A DNA stretch of 64,000 nucleotides, taken from CAZQFV01 sp964613665. Lineage in GTDB: Bacteria; Chloroflexota; Chloroflexia; DTKN01. This document shows, one piece after another, positions 7,657 to 15,262 of this stretch. The DNA is taken from positions 62,001 to 126,000 of the forward strand of contig CAZTIG010000003.1 in assembly GCA_964613665.1 (NCBI GenBank), written 5' to 3'. Numbering within the stretch: the stretch's first letter is position 1; each line of letters begins with the position of its first letter. The translations under genes and the position numbers were made by a program. The notes under the pieces were generated by a model. The model ran no database searches and was not told the DNA's origin. It saw only the letters and a list, made by a program, of their open reading frames with translations.

Positions 7657-9093
7657 ATGCGTCGAGCCAAGATTGTGGCCACGTTGGGGCCGGCGAGCGA
7701 CTCTGAGCAAGTCATCCACGCCCTGATCGAGGCCGGGGCCAACGTCTTTCGGCTGAACCTATCCCACGGCACGCACGAGGACCACCGCCAGCGACTGGAG
7801 CGCGTGCGCCGCGCTGCGGGCGAGCTGGGCCTGCCCGTGGCCGTCCTGCTGGACCTGCCCGGGCCCAAGCTGCGCACCGGGCATTTTCCCGAGGGGGCGA
7901 TCGAGCTGCGCGAGGGCGACATTGTCGTCCTCACCGGCCGGCCTGTCGCCGGCAGTGCCCAGCTCATCCCGATCAGCTATCGCCACCTGGCCGAGGACGT
8001 CCCCGCCGGCAGCCGCATCCTGCTCGACGACGGCCGCCTGGAACTGGTCGCCCTGGCCGCCGACGGGCCCGACCTGCGCTGCCGCGTCGTCAACGGCGGC
8101 GTTCTGAAGGACCGCAAAGGGGTCAACTTCCCCGACCTGTCGCTGCGCCTGCCGGCGCTCACCGCGCAGGACCGCGACAGCCTGGCCTTTGGCCTGGCGT
8201 TGGGGGTGGACTATGTCGCCCTGTCCTTCGTCCGGCGGGCCGAGGATGTGCACGAGGCGGCCCGGCTGATCGCCGAGCGCGGCTGCTGCACACCGCTCAT
8301 CGCCAAGATCGAGAAACCGCAGGCGTTGGACGACCTGGCGGCCATCCTGGAGGCCAGCGATGGGGTCATGGTGGCGCGCGGCGACCTGGGGGTGGAGCTG
8401 CCCCCCGAGCGCGTTCCGATCCTGCAGAAGCAGATCATCGAGGCCGCCAACCGCTGCGGCCGGCTGGTCATCGTGGCCACGCAGATGCTGGAGTCGATGC
8501 TGCACGAGCCCCGCCCCACCCGCGCCGAGGCCTCCGACGTGGCCAACGCGGTCATCGACGGGGCCGACGCGGTGATGCTCTCCGGGGAGACGGCAGTGGG
8601 CCGGTACCCGGTGGAGGCGGTGGCCATGATGGCCCGCATCGTGGTCGAGGCGGAGCGGAGCGGCCGGCACGGCGATATGGGGGTGCGGCCGGCCGACCAG
8701 CCCAGCACCCCAACCTACGCCCACGCCATCAGCCATGCCGCGCGGGAGATCGCCCACGACATGGAGCTCAAGGCCATCGTGGCCTTTTCCCAGTCCGGCT
8801 TCACCGCCCGGCTGATTGCCAAGGACCGCCCGCGCGTGCCCATCCTGGCCGTCACCCCTGACGAGGCCGTCTGGCGGCAGATGGCCCTGCTCTGGGGTGT
8901 CACTCCCGTGCTCTGTCCCTTTGCCGGGGACACCGACGGGATGATCCACCTGGTGGAGGAGGAGCTGGTCACCCAGCGGCACCTGGCGGCCGGCGACCTG
9001 GTGGTGATCATGGGCGGGATGCCGGTGGCGGCGCGCGGGCGGACCAACTTCCTGAAGATCCACCTGGTGCGGGGGCCGGCGCCCGGCGCGTAG
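7657..9093 (+). CDS. pyk: Pyruvate kinase
   Basis: The 478-residue protein is a standard-length pyruvate kinase, which makes pyruvate and ATP from phosphoenolpyruvate and ADP at the end of glycolysis. The N-terminus RRAKIVATLGPAS is diagnostic. VFRLNLSHG, the active-site lysine region LIAKIEKPQAL, MVARGDLGVEL and ATQMLESM are all present, followed by the C-terminal allosteric domain (about 360-478). The ATG at 7657 gives the family N-terminus; the longer frame upstream runs into the amidase gene. The ribosome-binding site is weak (TGAGG), suggesting translational coupling to the amidase gene. Confidence 0.97.
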   Translation: MRRAKIVATLGPASDSEQVIHALIEAGANVFRLNLSHGTHEDHRQRLERVRRAAGELGLPVAVLLDLPGPKLRTGHFPEGAIELREGDIVVLTGRPVAGSAQLIPISYRHLAEDVPAGSRILLDDGRLELVALAADGPDLRCRVVNGGVLKDRKGVNFPDLSLRLPALTAQDRDSLAFGLALGVDYVALSFVRRAEDVHEAARLIAERGCCTPLIAKIEKPQALDDLAAILEASDGVMVARGDLGVELPPERVPILQKQIIEAANRCGRLVIVATQMLESMLHEPRPTRAEASDVANAVIDGADAVMLSGETAVGRYPVEAVAMMARIVVEAERSGRHGDMGVRPADQPSTPTYAHAISHAAREIAHDMELKAIVAFSQSGFTARLIAKDRPRVPILAVTPDEAVWRQMALLWGVTPVLCPFAGDTDGMIHLVEEELVTQRHLAAGDLVVIMGGMPVAARGRTNFLKIHLVRGPAPGA

Positions 9094-9173
9094 GTGGTCC
9101 ATCCCCGCGCGCCACCAAGGCACAGGGGAAACAGCACCCCTTGCTGATCGGTGGTTCCCGAACCAGGGGGACG

Positions 9174-9776
9174 ATGCGCGTCCGGCAGCTGTTCGCTACC
9201 TACGACTGGCGCGAGACCCGCGGCCTGGAGCAGTTCAACTACTGCCCTCCCTGCGGCACGCCCCTGGCCTGGACCGAGGTAGCGCACAAAGCCCGGCCGG
9301 CGTGCCCGGCGTGTGGTTTCGTCTGCTTCAAGAACCCCTACCCGACGGTCAGCATCCTGGTCGTGCAGGGGGACAGGGTGCTCCTGGGCAAGCGGCTGGG
9401 CGAGCCCGGCCGGGGCCAATGGGCCCTACCCAGCGGCTACATCGAGTTCGAGGACGACTTTGTCAGCAGCGCGATCCGCGAGATGCGCGAGGAGACCGGG
9501 CTCGACGTCGCCGTCGAGTCCATCCTCAACGTGCAGTCCGCGTTCCTACCGCCGGCGTATCATTTCCTGGGCATCTTCCTCCTGGCCCATGTGGTGGGCG
9601 GAGAGCTGGTCGCCGGGGACGACCTGGAGGCGGTGGAGTGGTTTCCCCTCGCCGGCCCGCTGCCGGAGATGGCCTTTCCACCCGATGCCGAGCTGATCGC
9701 GGCCTACGCGCAGGGGGGAGTCATCGGATTGCCCATCGCCGACACGGCCGAAGGAGCACCGCAGGCAGGCGATTGA
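9174..9776 (+). CDS. Nudix hydrolase with N-terminal zinc ribbon
   Basis: The 200-residue protein starts with a zinc ribbon (Cys24, Cys27, Cys44, Cys47), as in NADH pyrophosphatase (NudC) and related enzymes. The Nudix box spans Gly88 to Leu110 and matches the consensus except that the first Glu is Asp (GYIEFEDD...REMREETGL). This substitution is conservative. It probably hydrolyses a nucleoside diphosphate derivative such as ADP-ribose or NADH. The start at 9174 follows AGGGGG; an earlier in-frame start at 9141 is less likely. Confidence 0.88.
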   Translation: MRVRQLFATYDWRETRGLEQFNYCPPCGTPLAWTEVAHKARPACPACGFVCFKNPYPTVSILVVQGDRVLLGKRLGEPGRGQWALPSGYIEFEDDFVSSAIREMREETGLDVAVESILNVQSAFLPPAYHFLGIFLLAHVVGGELVAGDDLEAVEWFPLAGPLPEMAFPPDAELIAAYAQGGVIGLPIADTAEGAPQAGD

Positions 9777-9880
9777 GAAGTACATGGAGCAGCGCGAGGG
9801 GAGCGCGCGACCCTGAAGGGCCGGGCTACTACGAGGAACCGCTGCGGGGCCGGAGGAGGATATCAGGTTGGGAGCCCGAG

Positions 9881-9910
9881 TTGACGGTGGGTGTGTGCCG
9901 GTGATAGAAT
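9881..9910 (+). promoter_or_regulatory. Sigma-70-type promoter for the AbiEii-type module
   Basis: TTGACG (9881-9886), an 18-bp spacer and TAGAAT (9905-9910) stand about 40 bp before the start at 9952. Confidence 0.65.
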
Positions 9911-9951
9911 AGGCTGAAAGCGGGTACATAGCCCTGCCGCCGAGGAGACCC

Positions 9952-10191
9952 ATGGGCACGCACATCACTCCTCCTCGCCACATCGTCTGGAGCACTGACC
10001 AGGTCGACATGGCCGATCCATTCCAGCGCCGCTGGTATATCCGCCAGGTGCTGCTGCATGGCCGGGCCGAGGATGTCGCCACCCTGGACCTGGCTGAGGT
10101 AGCCTCCCTGCTGGATCAGCTCGACCTGCCAGCAGACCTGCACCAGCTTTGGACATCCTTCCTGGAGGTCGATTCCCATGCTCACGGGTAA
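9952..10191 (+). CDS. Small partner protein of the AbiEii-like nucleotidyltransferase (putative antitoxin)
   Basis: The 79-residue protein (core VDMADPFQRRWYIRQVLLHG, then short helices around DLAEVASLLDQLDLP) has its own promoter and overlaps the nucleotidyltransferase gene by 14 bp. This gene order and overlap are typical of antitoxin-toxin pairs. It is much shorter than AbiEi antitoxins and shows no winged-helix motif. I recognise similar small proteins next to AbiEii-like genes in other Chloroflexota, but I cannot confirm their function. The antitoxin role is inferred from context. Confidence 0.7.
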   Translation: MGTHITPPRHIVWSTDQVDMADPFQRRWYIRQVLLHGRAEDVATLDLAEVASLLDQLDLPADLHQLWTSFLEVDSHAHG

Positions 10192-10858
10192 AGGGTTACT
10201 CACTCCCCTCCAGCGACGGGCCTTGGCTGTCTTCTCCAGCCTGCCCGACCAGGACCGCTTCTATCTGACCGGTGGTACTGCCCTGGCTGAATTCTACCTT
10301 GGGCATCGCCTCTCGCTCGATCTGGATCTTTTCACCGGCGAAGCGGACCTGGTCCTGCCATTTTCCTACCGGCTCGAGACGGCCAGCCGGCAAGAGGGTC
10401 TGGATATCGCTGTCACCCGCCGGTTCGCTTCCCTGGTCGAGTTGCTCGTAACCGCCGCGGGAGAAACCTTGCGGGTAGACCTGGCCCTGGACTCGCCTTT
10501 CCAGTTCGAACCCCCAGCCCTTTCCGAGTTTGGCGTGCGGATAAACAGCTTCACCGACCTTCAAGCAGACAAGGTCCTGGCCTACTACGGCCGGGCCGAG
10601 CCAAGGGATGCGGCGGACCTCTATTTCCTGCTCCAGCAAGCGTCCAAGGAATCGCTCCTCACCCTGGCCGGCCGCAAAGACAGCGGTTTCGACCTGTACT
10701 GGTTCGCAGTGGCCCTGAATCGGTCGTCGGCCTTCCCGGACGAACTGGAACGTTGGCCGGTCAGAATGGTGGCCGGGCTGGACCCGCGCGACCTGAAGCA
10801 GGCCTTCCATGCCTGGGCCATGCAACTCATGGCGCCATTGACCGGACAAAGCCAGTGA
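10178..10858 (+). CDS. Nucleotidyl transferase AbiEii/AbiGii-type toxin
   Basis: The 226-residue protein has the minimal nucleotidyltransferase signature YLTGGTALAEFYLGHRLS followed by LDLDLF, which holds the catalytic Asp pair, and the helical block INSFTDLQADKVLAYYGR...RDAADLYFLL typical of AbiEii/AbiGii family proteins (PF08843). Known members (AbiEii, MenT) are toxins that transfer nucleotides, for example onto tRNA, and act in phage defence. The ribosome-binding site GGAGGT lies inside the upstream gene, 8 bases before the ATG. The downstream gene overlaps the stop (GTGA), so three genes look coupled. Confidence 0.88.
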   Translation: MLTGKGLLTPLQRRALAVFSSLPDQDRFYLTGGTALAEFYLGHRLSLDLDLFTGEADLVLPFSYRLETASRQEGLDIAVTRRFASLVELLVTAAGETLRVDLALDSPFQFEPPALSEFGVRINSFTDLQADKVLAYYGRAEPRDAADLYFLLQQASKESLLTLAGRKDSGFDLYWFAVALNRSSAFPDELERWPVRMVAGLDPRDLKQAFHAWAMQLMAPLTGQSQ

Positions 10859-11415
10859 AGCCACGCCTGCAGAGAGCAGCCTTTGCCGGGTTGTCCGTAC
10901 TCGCGGTCTGCGGATGCAGTTTCACACTGCTGGGGCAGTACGTGGTCGATCGGGACTCCCGGGGCGGCAATGTCTCCTGGAAACGTGTTCCCGATCCGCC
11001 AGGGCAGCCGGCGCGGCTGCGTCTGGGCGAGGAAGGCGAGGTCCTGGTGGAGACAGCCGACGGGCGCTTTCTGGAATGGGATCGGCACAAGGAAACGCCC
11101 TGGGTCGAGGTGGAGGAGCCGTCCGGCCGCGCTCCGTGGTGGGGGGCGTGCCGCTCCGACCCGGAATCGGACCTGCTGGTGGCCGAGCTACCGCCAGGCG
11201 TCGTACAGCGGATCGCCGCTACCTGTCCGGGGCCCGAGACAGGCGCGCATTACGAGTTCGTCCTGCTGGAGAACGGCGAGATCTGGATGTGGCAGTTCTC
11301 CACGGGTTCCAACGTGGTCCCCCGTGCCCTGGCCCTCGTGGGGGGATGTGGCCTGAGCCTGCTATTGGGCGCCGCCGCCTTTGTCCTCGCCGGCCTGGAT
11401 TGGCGGAGGCATTGA
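10855..11415 (+). CDS. Unknown membrane protein with two transmembrane helices
   Basis: The proposed start is a GTG overlapping the stop of the AbiEii-like gene in a GTGA arrangement, giving 186 residues. A hydrophobic segment (residues 9-29) contains a cysteine pair (VCGCS) that could be a poor lipobox. A second helix (about 158-181) lies near the C-terminus. The intervening 130 residues (with DGRFLEWDR and EIWMWQF) may form an extracytoplasmic beta-rich domain. I do not recognise the family. Whether it belongs to the toxin module functionally or is only cotranscribed is open. Confidence 0.6.
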   Translation: MKPRLQRAAFAGLSVLAVCGCSFTLLGQYVVDRDSRGGNVSWKRVPDPPGQPARLRLGEEGEVLVETADGRFLEWDRHKETPWVEVEEPSGRAPWWGACRSDPESDLLVAELPPGVVQRIAATCPGPETGAHYEFVLLENGEIWMWQFSTGSNVVPRALALVGGCGLSLLLGAAAFVLAGLDWRRH

Positions 11416-11445
11416 GCTGCCCCACCCGTGGTTCTGGAGAATGCC

Positions 11446-13173
11446 ATGTCCGCAGAATCTGCTTTCGTGCGCCGCTCCCTCCCCCCCGTCCACGCCGGCC
11501 GGCCCCGCGAACTGGTCCAGGTGCGCTTCCCCGATGGGCGCATCTTCGAGGCTCCCGGCGGCACGCCGCTGGAGGCCTTTGTCGCCGCGGTGGCCCGGCC
11601 GGACGAGCCGGCCGTCGTCGCCGCGCTGGTGGAGGGGCGGTTGGCCGAGCTGAGCCGACGGATCGACCACGACGTCGCCGCGGAGCCTATCTCCATCTCC
11701 CACAGCGACGGCATGCGCATCTACCAGCGCTCGGTCTCCTTCCTCCTGATCGTGGCCGCCCACGAGCTCTTCCCCGAGGCCAGCGTCGTCATCGACCACT
11801 CCCTGACGCTGAGCGGCTTTTACTGCCGGGTCGAAGGCCGGGCCCCGCTCAGCCCGGAAGAGCTGGCCCCGCTGGAAGCGCACATGCGTGCCCTCGTCGA
11901 GGCCGACCTGCCGATCGTCCGCCGGCGCCTCTCGCTCCAGGAAGCGCGGGAGATCTTCCAACGCCAGAACTACCTGGACAAGGTCCGGCTGCTCAACTTT
12001 CGCCAGAAGGGCTACCTCACTGTCTACGAGCTGCGTGGCCTTTACGACTACTTCTACGGCCACATGGTTCCCTCCACCGGCTACCTGCGTCTCTTTGCCC
12101 TGCAGCCATACCCGGCCGGCTTCGTCCTGCGCTTTCCCCGCCGCCGCCAGCCCGATGTCCTGCCCCCTTTCCGCGACTCGCCGAAGATGGCCGCCGTCTT
12201 TCGCGAGTACGGCGAGTGGATGGAGTTCCTGGGCGTGGAGGACCTGGCCGGCCTGAACCAGGCCATCGACGCCGGCCGCATTCGCGAGGTTATCTTGGTC
12301 GCCGAGGCGCTGCACGCGCAGCGTATCGCCGACATCGCCCGGGAGATCGCGCAGCGGCGCGAGTCCGTGCGCATCGTGCTGATCGCCGGCCCGTCTTCCT
12401 CCGGCAAGACGACCTTTGCCAAGCGACTGGGAGTACAGCTGCTGGCCAACGGCATCCGCCCGCTGCCCATCGGTCTGGACGACTACTTTGTCGCGCGGGC
12501 GGACACGCCATTGGACGAGGAGGGCGAGCCCGACTACGAGGCCCTGGCGGCCATCGACCTGGAGCTGTTCAACGAGCAGCTGCTGGCGCTGCTGCAGGGG
12601 CACGAGGTCCGCCTGCCGCACTATGACTTTCTCACCGGCCTGCGCGAGGCCGGGCCGACGATGCGCCTGGCCACGGGGCAGATCCTGCTCATCGAAGGGC
12701 TGCACGGGCTGAACCCGCAGCTCGTGCCGCGCATCCCTGCCGAAAGCATCTACCGTATCTATGTCTCTGCCCTAACCCAGCTCAACCTGGACCGCCACAA
12801 CCGCATCCCCACTACCGACACGCGGCTGCTGCGCCGGATCGTGCGCGACGCCCGGTCGCGCGGCTACAACGCTGCCGAAACGATCTTGCGCTGGGACAAG
12901 GTCCGCCGGGGAGAAGAGCAGTATATCTTCCTGTACCAGGAGAACGCCGACACAATGTTCAACTCGGCCCTGGCCTATGAGCTGGCCGTGCTCCACCCCC
13001 TGGCCGAGCCGCTGCTGCGGCAGATCGAGCCGGGCACACAGGAGTGGGTCGAGGCCCGCCGCCTGCTGGCCTTCCTGGAGTGGATCCGTCCCTGCCCACC
13101 CGATCCCATCCCCGACAACTCCATCCTGCGCGAGTTCGTCGGCGGGTCAAGCCTGGCCGAGTTCAGGTTCTAG
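11446..13173 (+). CDS. TGS-domain nucleoside (uridine) kinase-like protein
   Basis: This 575-residue protein has three parts. A TGS domain comes first (VRFPDGRIFEAPGGTPLEAF). Next is a region resembling the second additional (editing-like) domain of threonyl-tRNA synthetase (about residues 70-200). Last is a uridine-kinase/phosphoribulokinase-like P-loop domain with GPSSSGKTT at 316-324, DDYF and a lid region near RLLRRIVRDARSRG. The family is widespread in bacteria and annotated as nucleoside kinase; its real substrate is unclear. The ATG at 11446 follows GGAG and removes six residues from the longest frame. It is followed by 7-bp repeats at 13176-13250. Confidence 0.85.
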   Translation: MSAESAFVRRSLPPVHAGRPRELVQVRFPDGRIFEAPGGTPLEAFVAAVARPDEPAVVAALVEGRLAELSRRIDHDVAAEPISISHSDGMRIYQRSVSFLLIVAAHELFPEASVVIDHSLTLSGFYCRVEGRAPLSPEELAPLEAHMRALVEADLPIVRRRLSLQEAREIFQRQNYLDKVRLLNFRQKGYLTVYELRGLYDYFYGHMVPSTGYLRLFALQPYPAGFVLRFPRRRQPDVLPPFRDSPKMAAVFREYGEWMEFLGVEDLAGLNQAIDAGRIREVILVAEALHAQRIADIAREIAQRRESVRIVLIAGPSSSGKTTFAKRLGVQLLANGIRPLPIGLDDYFVARADTPLDEEGEPDYEALAAIDLELFNEQLLALLQGHEVRLPHYDFLTGLREAGPTMRLATGQILLIEGLHGLNPQLVPRIPAESIYRIYVSALTQLNLDRHNRIPTTDTRLLRRIVRDARSRGYNAAETILRWDKVRRGEEQYIFLYQENADTMFNSALAYELAVLHPLAEPLLRQIEPGTQEWVEARRLLAFLEWIRPCPPDPIPDNSILREFVGGSSLAEFRF

Positions 13174-13175
13174 AC

Positions 13176-13250
13176 AGCTTTCAGCGATCAGCCGACAGCG
13201 AACAGCTCATAGCCGATCACTGACCAGTGCTCTCCGCTCTCTGCTCTCTA
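13176..13250. repeat. Degenerate heptanucleotide tandem repeat
   Basis: Right after the stop at 13173, about seven units of 7 bp resembling AGCNNNC (AGCTTTC, AGCGATC, AGCCGAC, AGCGAAC, AGCTCAT, AGCCGAT) are followed by three units of GCTCTCY. It is noncoding, between two convergent genes. Three other loci in the window share the 7-bp period but not the sequence. Confidence 0.7.
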
Positions 13251-13283
13251 TTCCCCCGCATCCCGGCGGGCCGCGGCGGACCC

Positions 13284-13964
13284 TCAGCGCTCCTTCTCCC
13301 GGTTCAGCCAGCGCTGCAAGATGGACCTCCACTCGGCCTCGGGCAGGCGCGGAGCGTCGTAGAGGCCGGCCCGCAGGCGCTGGCCCCGAGCCTCTGCGAG
13401 GATCATCGCCGCCGCGACGGTCACGTTGACGCTCTGCACCATGCCGAACATCGGGATACGGACCACCGCGTCGGCCTGGGACAGGGCCGCCGGCGAGACA
13501 CCGCGGTTCTCGTTGCCCAGCACGACGGCGCTCGGCTGGGTCCAGTCGACCTCGTGCGGGGCCAGCGCTCCCTCCACCAGGCCTGTGGAATAGATACGCA
13601 GGCCCTGGGCGCGCAGGATGGCGTACGTCTCCTCCACGGTGCGGTGCACGCGGAGCGCGAGCCACTTCTGGGCGCTGCCCGAGACCCGCCGGGAGATGCG
13701 CGGCGGCTTCTCGGCGTAGAGCAGGTGTACCGTGCCCACCCCTACAGCGTCGCAGGTGCGCAGGACGGCGCTCAGGTTGAAGGGGTCGTCGACACCCTCC
13801 AGGACGACGGTGAGGTCGGGCTGGCGGCGGGCCAGGGCGGCCAGGAAACGCTGGTAGCGGCGGAGGGAGACGTGGTCGGGCGGGGGGCCGGCCGGCAGGG
13901 TCACCTCGACGGGAGACTCTACCGGCGTACGAACGATGTAGGAGCGCCTGGGGCGGTGTCCCAA
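13284..13964 (-). CDS. TrmH/SpoU-family RNA 2'-O-methyltransferase
   Basis: The 226-residue protein shows the three SPOUT knot motifs of the TrmH family: NLSAVLRTCDAVGVG (motif 1 with the catalytic Arg), VVLGNENRGVS (motif 2) and IPMFGMVQSVNVTVAAAMIL (motif 3). It would transfer a methyl group from SAM to a ribose 2'-OH, probably in tRNA, as its size and N-terminal arrangement resemble TrmH (Gm18). The start is TTG at 13964, supported by GGAGGTGA 3 to 4 bases upstream that overlaps the end of the glycosyltransferase gene. The two genes are therefore coupled. Confidence 0.9.
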   Translation of the reverse strand: MGHRPRRSYIVRTPVESPVEVTLPAGPPPDHVSLRRYQRFLAALARRQPDLTVVLEGVDDPFNLSAVLRTCDAVGVGTVHLLYAEKPPRISRRVSGSAQKWLALRVHRTVEETYAILRAQGLRIYSTGLVEGALAPHEVDWTQPSAVVLGNENRGVSPAALSQADAVVRIPMFGMVQSVNVTVAAAMILAEARGQRLRAGLYDAPRLPEAEWRSILQRWLNREKER

Positions 13965-13967
13965 GGT

Positions 13968-15188
13968 TCACCTCCGCCGGTCGAGCAGCGATTCGCGCGC
14001 GCCGATGCGGCCGTACAGCTCGACGATGCGCTGGATCCCCTGCGTCCAGGAGAACTGGGCTATGGCCCGTTCGCGCAGCAGCCGGCCGCGGGCGCGCGCG
14101 CCCTCGGGGTCGCGCAGCGCCTGCAACAGGCAGTTCGCCAGCGAGGCGGCGTCGCCGTACTCGGCATAGATGCCCAGGTCGCCGAGCATCTCCCGGCTCA
14201 CCGCGGTGTCAAAGGCGACCACGGGCAGGGCCATGGCCATGTAGTCGCAGATCTTGCCGCTGCCCTCGGTGGCCGACATCTTGGGGGCCACGGCGACGTC
14301 GCCCAGGGCCAGGCAGCGCGGGGCCTCGATGTAGGAGATGCGGCCCGGGAAAGAGGTCCGCTCGAGAATGCCCAGGGCGTGCGCCTGGGCGGCGTAGCGA
14401 TCGATGCCCGGAAAGCCCATGATCAGGAAAAAGGCCTGGGGCATCTCCTGCAGGACGAGCTGGGCGGCCTGCAGGAGGACGTCGGTACCCTGGTAGGGGG
14501 CCAGCAGCCCCAGGTAAACGACCACGGGGCTGTCGGGGGGCACGCCCAACGTGGCGCGCAGGCGCGCCCGGCGCTCGGGCCAGCCCTCCACGTCGTCCAA
14601 GGGCTTGAAGACGGCGCTGTTGACGCCGTCGGGGACGGGGACGATGCGCTCCGGCGGAAAGGCGAACTCGTCCCGCAGCACGCGGGCGGCGTTGTGCGAG
14701 CTGGTTACCACCATCCGCGGCATGTAGAGGATACGGCCCTCCAGCCAGCGCAAGGGGCGGTACCAGCGGCCGTCGCGCTTGAGAAAGCCATGGTCGAGCA
14801 TCTCGGCGGTCAAGCTGCCCTGCATGTCGAACAGGACCGGGATGCGCAGCAGCCGGCCGACGATCCCACCGATCAGCGCGCCCTCGTGAAGGTGGGCATG
14901 GATGACGTCGGGCCGCTCGGACAGGGCCAGGCCCAGGGCGCGCAGTCCCAGCATCACGTCCAGGTAGATCTTGTGCCGGCTGGTGCCAACGATGGGCCGG
15001 TCGATCCAGGGCGGCCCCCAGCCACGGCGGATGTCCAGGCCGGGCAGGTCGTCGCCGTTGTGGTAGGTGCAGACGGTCACGCGGTGACCCAGGCTCTGCA
15101 GGTGCATCGCCTCGGCCAGGATGCGCACATGGCAGCCATAATCCGAGAAGAAGGAGGTGGGGGCGATCATGAGGACTTTGTAGGGCAA
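13968..15188 (-). CDS. Glycosyltransferase family 4 (GT-B fold)
   Basis: About 406 residues. The N-terminal domain begins KVLMIAPTSFFSDYGCHVRI, with the usual Gly-rich acceptor loop and the DVIHAHLHEG motif. The C-terminal domain contains VVVYLGLLAPYQGTDVLL and the nucleotide-sugar site ATEGSGKICDYMAMALPVV. It transfers a sugar from a nucleotide donor to an unknown acceptor, perhaps for lipid or cell-wall glycans. I chose a TTG at 15188 because GGAGG stands 5 bases upstream. An ATG at 15203 is an alternative but lacks a ribosome-binding site. The sequence upstream is a 7-bp repeat. Confidence 0.85.
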   Translation of the reverse strand: MPYKVLMIAPTSFFSDYGCHVRILAEAMHLQSLGHRVTVCTYHNGDDLPGLDIRRGWGPPWIDRPIVGTSRHKIYLDVMLGLRALGLALSERPDVIHAHLHEGALIGGIVGRLLRIPVLFDMQGSLTAEMLDHGFLKRDGRWYRPLRWLEGRILYMPRMVVTSSHNAARVLRDEFAFPPERIVPVPDGVNSAVFKPLDDVEGWPERRARLRATLGVPPDSPVVVYLGLLAPYQGTDVLLQAAQLVLQEMPQAFFLIMGFPGIDRYAAQAHALGILERTSFPGRISYIEAPRCLALGDVAVAPKMSATEGSGKICDYMAMALPVVAFDTAVSREMLGDLGIYAEYGDAASLANCLLQALRDPEGARARGRLLRERAIAQFSWTQGIQRIVELYGRIGARESLLDRRR

Positions 15189-15203
15189 GAACGCCTCCAA
15201 CAT

Positions 15204-15250
15204 GGGAACGGACGATGGACGACAGACCACGGCCGATGGACCAGGCGGTC
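15204..15250. repeat. Degenerate heptanucleotide tandem repeat
   Basis: Units of 7 bp such as GACGATG, GACGACA, GACCACG and GCCGATG repeat about six times in the spacer between the glycosyltransferase and the PQQ-repeat gene, which are both on the minus strand. It has the same period as the repeats at 13176, 17880 and 19923 but a different sequence. Confidence 0.65.
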
Positions 15251-15262
15251 GGGCGGAGGCCG

